Below are positions 19,762 to 25,260 of a stretch of 25,260 nt of DNA, piece by piece. This DNA comes from a virus. The stretch spans positions 1 to 25,260 of the IMG/VR virus record IMGVR_UViG_3300032267_000894. One strand, written 5' to 3'. The notes beneath the pieces are model-generated. The model had not been told where the DNA came from and made no database searches. It saw only the letters and a program-made list of their open reading frames with translations. Position 1 is the stretch's first letter. Every line of letters starts with the position of its first letter. Made by a program: the position numbers and the translations under genes.

Positions 19762-21209
19762 TAGTCTCGAACCTGCTTAACCGCCTCAAGACCAAAGGCT
19801 GCAGGAACAGCGATAGGCGCGAGTGGAGGATACATTGATGCCCCGGTGGCTGCTAATTGAGATGCGGCTATAAGGGCGTCGATATATTCCTGCCTCTGCA
19901 GTGCCTCGTCTATTTCTGCGACGTTTCTGCCCATTGAAGCACCAGCCGCTCCGTATCCAACCACCGGGAAACGTTTAAATGCGGTTTCTGCAACTCGAGC
20001 ACTAATCTGGCCTAAAGGGGATTCCCTGACTGACGTCAAAGCTGCTCGAGCTTGGTTCATTGGACGATTGGCTTCTTGCTGTTGTAAACGAGCCTGCCTC
20101 GCTCTCTCAGTGTCGGCCGCAATCCTAGCAAGCCGCTCTTCATTTGCCGCCGCTTGAGCCTGCTGCTGCGCTGCCTGATCAGCAACCCCTGGCGGGAGCA
20201 TCAATTGTCCGCGCCCTTCGCCGGTTAATTGAAACCTACCCTCGCCCATGCCTCGAATCTTGGCCATCGCCTCTGCGTCTTTGTTAAGCAAGCTCTGGCC
20301 GCCGGTAGCACGGACCTTATCCATCGTCTCCGCCTGCTCTGCGATTGCATACGGAACCTGATTGCCAAGGCTCTGGACCCACTTCTGGGCGCCTTTCAAT
20401 TGTGGGGAACCTTGCGTCGTCGGCAGGGCCCCAGGTCGAGCGGTAGGCTGCGCAGGAGCCGCGGGGGCTGCTGGCTGAGGGTTGAGCCGAGCCATCTGCT
20501 GTTGAGCCCTAATCCGCGCCATCTCCTCACGCATGGCTTTAGTTTCGGCCGCGTTAATACGGGACTTTGCAAACCCGACTCCGGCACCTAAAACTGCCCC
20601 AGTAGCCGTGGCCATCTCTTTATTCTTTTGAGCGTCCTCGTCAGGGTTGGCTGCATCCTGTTCGTAAATGGTCGCCTCTGGGGTCGGCTCGTTAGGTTCT
20701 GGCTCAACTTCAACCGGCTGCTTGGGCTCGTTTGGTGACGGCTCTCCCTCTCCAAGCCCACCAACGCTTTTTATGTGTTTTAAATAATTTATTGTTTCTG
20801 TAGGCAACTCACCTTGTCCAGTCCTAAAAAAACTATTGCCTGGCCCCCAGTTATACATTGCCGCAGCAGTAGCCTTATCACCTTCGCTTTTTTCAATTAA
20901 ATGCTTTAGATAGGTCACTCCGGCAGCGATGTTTTTTTCTGGATCGCGCAAGTCTTTAGGGCTAAACCCGTAGTCCTTAGCGGTTGACGGAAGAACCTGC
21001 ATAATCCCAACCGCACGTTCACCAGATTTTTTTTTGAGTGGCGGACCAATAATGACATTGTTTTTTTCGTCAAATTGGCGAAGCCTACTCTCGGCATGAG
21101 CTACCGACAATGCAAAATCTCGGTCAACGCCCATCTCTTCAGCTTTAGCAGAGATGAGTGCGGCGATCTTTCTTTGATTTTCGTTAAGATCTTGTTCTGA
21201 GAAAGCCAT
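19752..21209 (-). CDS. Virion lytic transglycosylase / ejection protein
   Basis: A 485-residue protein with a soluble lytic transglycosylase domain at residues 10-125. The catalytic Glu is in HAESRL (E40), followed by GIMQVLPSTAKDYG (68-81), NIAAGVTYLKHL (93-104) and AMYNWGPGN (117-125). It would cut peptidoglycan glycan strands during DNA entry. A Pro/Glu linker (150-190), a long Ala/Gln helical region (215-400) and a Gly/Ala hydrophobic C-terminus (FPVVGYGAAGASMG and beyond) suggest an internal virion protein that crosses the envelope. GAGGGCGAT precedes the ATG. Last gene of the right-hand late cluster. Confidence 0.88.
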   Translation of the reverse strand: MAFSEQDLNENQRKIAALISAKAEEMGVDRDFALSVAHAESRLRQFDEKNNVIIGPPLKKKSGERAVGIMQVLPSTAKDYGFSPKDLRDPEKNIAAGVTYLKHLIEKSEGDKATAAAMYNWGPGNSFFRTGQGELPTETINYLKHIKSVGGLGEGEPSPNEPKQPVEVEPEPNEPTPEATIYEQDAANPDEDAQKNKEMATATGAVLGAGVGFAKSRINAAETKAMREEMARIRAQQQMARLNPQPAAPAAPAQPTARPGALPTTQGSPQLKGAQKWVQSLGNQVPYAIAEQAETMDKVRATGGQSLLNKDAEAMAKIRGMGEGRFQLTGEGRGQLMLPPGVADQAAQQQAQAAANEERLARIAADTERARQARLQQQEANRPMNQARAALTSVRESPLGQISARVAETAFKRFPVVGYGAAGASMGRNVAEIDEALQRQEYIDALIAASQLAATGASMYPPLAPIAVPAAFGLEAVKQVRDYYR

Positions 21210-21219
21210 ATCGCCCTCG

Positions 21220-23127
21220 TTACTGAAGCAAAGAGTTTATTTTATTGCGAGCGGCAGTCAGACCGGACTCTTTCTTTGGCGCCTCAGTTGGTTTTGGCCC
21301 CAGTCCAATCGTCTTGTTAATTTTCTTGAGTTCATCGTGATAGTCGGACTCAATAGTATCGTAGGCCTTGGTGCGGTTGAACTGCTCGATGGTCCCGTCA
21401 GGGTTCTTGTCGCGCCAAGACTGGAACGTTTTGATATAACGCTCGTTCATGTTCGCTTGAGCGTTGGCTAGCTGAGACTTGAACAATAGGGCGTTTGCCG
21501 GGTCTTTGTCTACAATGCCGTTGATGTCCTTGACGATCCCCCGCTCCATATTGGTGACGGTACCCTCGCCCTTGAGGTAGGTCTTGGCATTGAGAAGCTC
21601 TGCCTTACTCAACAAGCTTCGGGCCACGTTGAGCTGAGTAATGACTTCTTGCGAGGCGTCTACCTGAACGATCGCCTTGTCGAAGTTCGCGATAGCAACC
21701 TGGTAGCCGCCTACGTTCAGGCCACCGCTAATCACCTCGCCGATCGCAGCCTTAACGCCAGGCTTCGCAGTTGGGCCAAGAACCTTCTGAACGTCCTTCT
21801 TGTTGAAGATATCAATAAGCGTCTTGGTTTCATTCTTCTGCGTTTTAATCGCATCTATTCTTGAGACCAGTTCTTCTTGACGCTTTTGCTCGGCCTTGAG
21901 TTTCTCAATCTTTACCGTCTCTTGGACTTTTAAGTCGCTTGCTCTCTGGGCCTCTTCTCTGTCACTTCTTGACTTGCGCGCTTGAACAGACTCTCCCTCC
22001 GGAGGTGGCTTAAATTCAGCGCCAGCGGCAGTAAGCGAGGCTTGAGCAGTCGGAGATGCGGGCTCTTGGGTTGGGGCAATCGGGGACCCAAACCTATTTT
22101 TAGTTAGCAGACGAGCTAAACGTTCCGATTCTTTTAAATCGTTTCTTTCTAGTGCGCCGTAATAACGACCAATCATAACGGGGTCGCCTAGGAAGGTCTC
22201 TCCTCCGATGTTGACCTCTTTTCCTCCTTGGCGATAAAGAATCTTCGGCTCGCCGCTCGACATATCAATAACTGTGCCGTCTTGCAGTGTACGGATGTTT
22301 CCTTGAGCAAGCTGTCCCTGATCAACCTTGAGCTTTTCTTCTTTAACTATAATGTCTCGAGCATCAATCTGTCGCTTCTGCACAGCGGCGTCAAACTTTT
22401 GACCTTTTTCAATGGCGTCTTGAATTGAAGCACCCTGACGGAATGCGTATTCGGCTATCTTCCGACCTTCTTCCGTCATCCCCAAAATAAGCTCCTCTTG
22501 AGCAGGCGAGACTTTCGCTTGGGGGGGTGCTGAGAGTGGCGCAGGAGGTGACGCTTGAGGGGGCGCAGCAAGAGGAGGAGGCTGGTAAGGTTTAAAAACC
22601 AAATCTGGCCGTGGCTCGCTTTCGTTTTTAGTTGGTGTAAATGGGGGTAATTCGCCCTGTGGACCAACTTCCAATGGACGGCTGGTAATTCCTGGAACGA
22701 TTGCAGACGTTAAGGCGCCACCCTCTGCAGGCGGTGGTACCGGTAGAGCGCCGGCGGGTGGCTGTCCTGGTAAAGCAGCGGCAGGTGGCTGTTTACCACG
22801 GAAAAGCGCAAGGCCCTCTGCTTGGTTTTTGCGCTGCTGCTCAATGGTAAGAAGTTCTTTGTTGATGTCGAATCGAGCTTTGTTTTCTTCGATGTTTCGC
22901 TTGAATTCTTCCTCTTGCGACTTGCCGACAGCCCCAGCAACATTACCTAATGCCTCAAATGCGCTACCTGTTTTTGTTGGAGTCAAGAAAGCTTGGGCAG
23001 CGGCCAGATAGGAAGGATCAAAGAAGCGATTCTTCCTTTGGTCCAGAGACTCAACAAGCTTCTGATACGCCTCCTCTAGGCGAGCCTGGTAATCTGGATC
23101 GGTAAGTGCCGTGCTTTTATTAGCCAT
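21220..23127 (-). CDS. Putative internal virion protein, 635 aa
   Basis: Sits 10 nt before the transglycosylase gene and probably shares its transcript. The N-terminal helical part (residues 1-110) includes DPDYQARLEEAYQKLVESLD. A Pro-rich stretch (113-208; PPAAALPGQPPAGALPVPPP) comes next, then a mixed region, and a long Lys/Glu coiled coil (about 395-445; KIEKLKAEQKRQEELVSRID). The C-terminal 180 residues are helical. This resembles the layout of phage inner-core or ejection proteins encoded next to a transglycosylase. No enzymatic motif. Role is inferred from neighbours and architecture; I recognise no named family. Confidence 0.65.
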   Translation of the reverse strand: MANKSTALTDPDYQARLEEAYQKLVESLDQRKNRFFDPSYLAAAQAFLTPTKTGSAFEALGNVAGAVGKSQEEEFKRNIEENKARFDINKELLTIEQQRKNQAEGLALFRGKQPPAAALPGQPPAGALPVPPPAEGGALTSAIVPGITSRPLEVGPQGELPPFTPTKNESEPRPDLVFKPYQPPPLAAPPQASPPAPLSAPPQAKVSPAQEELILGMTEEGRKIAEYAFRQGASIQDAIEKGQKFDAAVQKRQIDARDIIVKEEKLKVDQGQLAQGNIRTLQDGTVIDMSSGEPKILYRQGGKEVNIGGETFLGDPVMIGRYYGALERNDLKESERLARLLTKNRFGSPIAPTQEPASPTAQASLTAAGAEFKPPPEGESVQARKSRSDREEAQRASDLKVQETVKIEKLKAEQKRQEELVSRIDAIKTQKNETKTLIDIFNKKDVQKVLGPTAKPGVKAAIGEVISGGLNVGGYQVAIANFDKAIVQVDASQEVITQLNVARSLLSKAELLNAKTYLKGEGTVTNMERGIVKDINGIVDKDPANALLFKSQLANAQANMNERYIKTFQSWRDKNPDGTIEQFNRTKAYDTIESDYHDELKKINKTIGLGPKPTEAPKKESGLTAARNKINSLLQ

Positions 23128-23138
23128 AAATAACTCTC

Positions 23139-24119
23139 TTAAAGAGCGTTCTCTGCGTTTTCTGTATTTGCAACATAGAACGGACTTCTTGTATCGCTTG
23201 AATTAAAGTATGGCAGGAGCGTGTCAACGCCAACATTCCATAAATTTCCAAGAGATGATAGTTGCGATGAAGAAAGTCCAAACGCATCAGCATTGGCCCC
23301 TCCAAAAATTGAAGCAAGCCCGGCAATTTTTTGAAGGTCACTCAATCCATACTGCCCTTGAGTGCCAGGCTTGACTGTGGTCTGAGTTTTATCCGTTGGT
23401 ACTGGGTACCCTCTCAACAATCCAGCAACGTTACTCGCCGTAGTGAGAGGCGCCTCTAACTTCTGCTGCTCATATTTCTGCTTTTCTGCGCCAGCTTTTC
23501 TTAATGCCTCAGATTCGTTCAATCCTAAGGTCTGGGCCTGGGTAGCCAAGTCACTCTGAAGCTTGCCTGCCTGAGTCTGGTTCTGCTGCTCTTTTAATAA
23601 TGCCTCTACAGCGTTGTTATATCCGCTAGCAAGCAACTTCCCTTGTTCCCCGGCTAGGTTTGCAGAGACGTCCGTCATGGCCTGACCAAGAGCGCCAGCG
23701 TAACGTGAAGAACCTAAAGCGCCAGAGCCGACAAAACCGCCAGTAATCTGCGGCATGATGTTGCGCTGGAGGGCGTTCCCAGACTGCCTAGCAAGCTCCT
23801 GCACAACGTTCTGAGTGTAGGGGTTCATTAGCTGCTGCAGGCGCTCTGGAGTGATCCCAGCGGCCGCGGCGTTTGCTGTTGTGGTGGCGTTCGTAAGCCC
23901 AGGCTGATAAGCACCAGCCGCCCCCGCTACCTTGTTATAACCCTGCGTCTGCATCGGGTCATAGCCGGCAACTAACTGATCTGATGTTTTCTTTAGAAAG
24001 TCTTGCCCAGTGTTGGACAGACCAGTAACCGTCTTGTTGAACCACTCCGGCGCAGTCTCTTTGGCTGTCTGCGTCTCAGTTACGTTTGGCAGCGCCCCAC
24101 CTTGAAAAAATGACGACAT
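23139..24119 (-). CDS. Putative virion / DNA ejection protein, 326 aa
   Basis: GGAG precedes the ATG, which overlaps the stop of the repeat protein (TAATG). The protein is Ala/Gln/Asn-rich and largely helical: TGLSNTGQDFLKKTSDQLVA, AGITPERLQQLMNPYTQNVV, RNIMPQITGGFVGSGALGSS, then a Gln-rich helix to about 235. Segments like NPYTQNVV..L..Q....LQRNIMP occur, by my recall, in virion proteins of short-tailed phages encoded close to ejection proteins. No signal peptide or enzyme motif. Likely an inner virion component; the exact role is not provable from sequence. Confidence 0.6.
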   Translation of the reverse strand: MSSFFQGGALPNVTETQTAKETAPEWFNKTVTGLSNTGQDFLKKTSDQLVAGYDPMQTQGYNKVAGAAGAYQPGLTNATTTANAAAAGITPERLQQLMNPYTQNVVQELARQSGNALQRNIMPQITGGFVGSGALGSSRYAGALGQAMTDVSANLAGEQGKLLASGYNNAVEALLKEQQNQTQAGKLQSDLATQAQTLGLNESEALRKAGAEKQKYEQQKLEAPLTTASNVAGLLRGYPVPTDKTQTTVKPGTQGQYGLSDLQKIAGLASIFGGANADAFGLSSSQLSSLGNLWNVGVDTLLPYFNSSDTRSPFYVANTENAENAL

Positions 24120-25260
24120 TACTTTCTCCGCTTCATGTATTCAAGTGGTGACAAGGCTTTAGGCGGCAAGTCTTTCGGGGCTGCCTTTCTAGCTCGAGCG
24201 CGAATGTTGTGCATCATTTTATACAACTGCTCGCTCCCGGCTTTGGTGGAACCATTTCCTAGCGCAGCCACGACGTCAGCAGGAAAAACAAACTCCCCGT
24301 CTGCAAGCATAGCCGGAATATCGTCAGATTGGCCATCGCCAGGGCCAGAAACGGCATCTCCGCGACGGTAATCCGTTCTCATTTTACCCGATTTATAGAG
24401 CTTTTTAAACGGATCAGCCAATCCGCCCTTTGCAAAGGACATCTCTTCAACTTCAGGCTCCTCGGCCCCCAGGATGTCATCAATCGAAGGGGCCTCGCCG
24501 TATTCGTAATATTGCTGTTTGGGCATTGAAGCCTCCGGTTGGTTAACTTCTGGCGCAGTATTTTGCTCAACTGTAGTAAAAAACTGATCAAGTATGCCCT
24601 TGTATTGCGGTTTGCCGCGAATAAACATTGGGCTAATTTCTAAAAATGGCGTTGCTGCCGCGGCAACAGTTGCAATTTGCGGCATAGAAAATCGGAAGCC
24701 AGTTCTTGGTTGAGAAGGCGGTGGCGGAGGAGGTGACCCAGTGGGAGTAACCGAAACAGTAGGAGTAACCGAAACAGTAGGAGTAATTGAGACGGTAGGA
24801 GTAATTGAGACGGTAGGAGTAATTGAGACGGTAGGAGTGACTGAAACGGTAGGGGTAATAGAAACAGTAGGAGTGATCGAAGCAGTAGGCGTAATTGAAA
24901 CAGTAGGGGTAATAGAAATAGTACGGGTAATAGAAACAGTAGAGGTGACAGAGACGGTAGAGGTAACAGAGACGGTAGAGGTAACAGAGACGGTAGAGGT
25001 AACAGAGGCAGTAGGAGTAACAGAAACAGTAGGGGTTACTTCAGCAGTAGGAGTAACAGAAACAGTAGGAGTTACTTCAGCAGTAGGAGTAACAGAAACA
25101 GTAGGAGTTACTTCAATAGAAGGGGTAACCGAGGCAGAAGGAGTAACTGAAGCAGAAGGAGTTAAATCAACAGAAGGAGTAACTGAAGCGGTGGGAGTTA
25201 AATCAACAGAAGGAGTAACTGAAGCGGTGGGAGTTAAATCAACAGAAGGAGTAACTGAAG
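24119..25260 (-). CDS. Repeat-bearing virion protein (5' end beyond window)
   Basis: The frame has no stop from the right edge to the TAA at 24119, giving at least 379 residues. An internal ATG at 24685 exists, but the upstream codons are open and continuous, so it is probably not the true start. The visible N-terminal 174 residues are hexapeptide repeats ending in T-P (SVTPTV, SITPTV, SVTPTA and variants). A poly-Pro hinge (GSPPPPPPSQPRTG) follows. The C-terminal domain has a signature SGPGDGQSDDIPAMLADGEF, then VFPADVVAALGNGS and MMHNIRARA, which I recall from phage virion genes. Ser/Thr/Pro repeats act as extended stalks, often glycosylated. Role unknown; likely structural. Confidence 0.75.
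   Translation of the reverse strand, partial: SVTPSVDLTPTASVTPSVDLTPTASVTPSVDLTPSASVTPSASVTPSIEVTPTVSVTPTAEVTPTVSVTPTAEVTPTVSVTPTASVTSTVSVTSTVSVTSTVSVTSTVSITRTISITPTVSITPTASITPTVSITPTVSVTPTVSITPTVSITPTVSITPTVSVTPTVSVTPTGSPPPPPPSQPRTGFRFSMPQIATVAAAATPFLEISPMFIRGKPQYKGILDQFFTTVEQNTAPEVNQPEASMPKQQYYEYGEAPSIDDILGAEEPEVEEMSFAKGGLADPFKKLYKSGKMRTDYRRGDAVSGPGDGQSDDIPAMLADGEFVFPADVVAALGNGSTKAGSEQLYKMMHNIRARARKAAPKDLPPKALSPLEYMKRRK
24740..25260. repeat. 18-bp tandem repeat array (hexapeptide coding)
   Basis: About 29 units of 18 bp run to the window end, each coding a six-residue T-P repeat on the minus strand. Typical plus-strand units are AGTAGGAGTAACAGAAAC and GGTAGAGGTAACAGAGAC. Units fall into blocks: SVDLTP/SASVTP types at the edge, 36-bp alternation of SVTPTA/EVTPTV, four SVTSTV units, then SITPTV. 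Block structure points to repeated local duplication. Confidence 0.9.

Noticed and set aside
20229-20591. 120-residue plus-strand ORF
   Set aside because: Antisense to the transglycosylase gene in an Ala/Gln-rich region; no supporting signals.
24740-25260. Regular short repeats that could suggest CRISPR
   Set aside because: Units are contiguous 18-mers without spacers and keep an open reading frame; this is a coding tandem repeat.

Overview
The window is part of a tailed double-stranded DNA bacteriophage genome (Caudoviricetes). It carries the hallmark packaging genes (small and large terminase, portal), a virion-type lytic transglycosylase and a phage replication and recombination set. There is no integrase, repressor, tRNA, rRNA or CRISPR array in view. 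Small-protein families common in proteobacterial phages (DUF3310, CHC2 zinc finger, RusA, a PLYT-motif protein, a GH/CxxCG zinc protein) suggest a proteobacterial host. Many genes look like those of uncultured aquatic phages, but host and habitat are inference only.

Layout. (1) 1-6472, minus strand: late packaging genes in the order TerS, glycosyltransferase-like protein, TerL, an 858-residue unknown, then the portal, which runs off the left edge. One small gene (1263-1475) points the other way. (2) About 6500-12850, minus strand: roughly two dozen small accessory genes packed with ATGA overlaps. Five of them share an identical 16-nt leader, and three related promoter-like elements lie among them. 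(3) 12914-15427, minus strand: RusA resolvase, SF4 (DnaB/T7-like) helicase, a stand-alone primase zinc finger and a DUF1376-type replication protein. (4) 15428-15553: divergent control region with a sigma70-like promoter and two small palindromes. (5) 15554-19761, plus strand: an operon with an SSB-like protein, a small membrane protein, an FkbM methyltransferase, a metallophosphoesterase and a PD-(D/E)XK exonuclease. (6) 19752-25260, minus strand: virion genes, namely lytic transglycosylase, two likely internal or ejection proteins, and a protein whose N-terminal part is a long T-P hexapeptide repeat entering from the right edge.

How it works together. The divergent region probably fires two early operons, one for replication initiation and unwinding (minus) and one for single-strand binding, recombination and nuclease work (plus). 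The portal leaves on the left and virion genes enter on the right in the same direction. If the genome is circular or circularly permuted, the capsid and tail genes would lie in the part not shown and join both ends into one late cluster.

Most notable. Several real genes are missed or mis-started by simple ATG ORF calling: the partial portal, the repeat-protein N-terminus, and short genes at 8488-8622, 9539-9688, 9868-10029, 12914-13084 and 16171-16320. A composite element (TAGCGA-AGCGGC block, TATATTTAT, polypyrimidine tract) occurs once inside the replication gene and again just upstream of terS. A multi-copy leader plus upstream element suggests a small regulon. Two putative glycan-related enzymes (glycosyltransferase and FkbM methyltransferase) sit in unexpected places.
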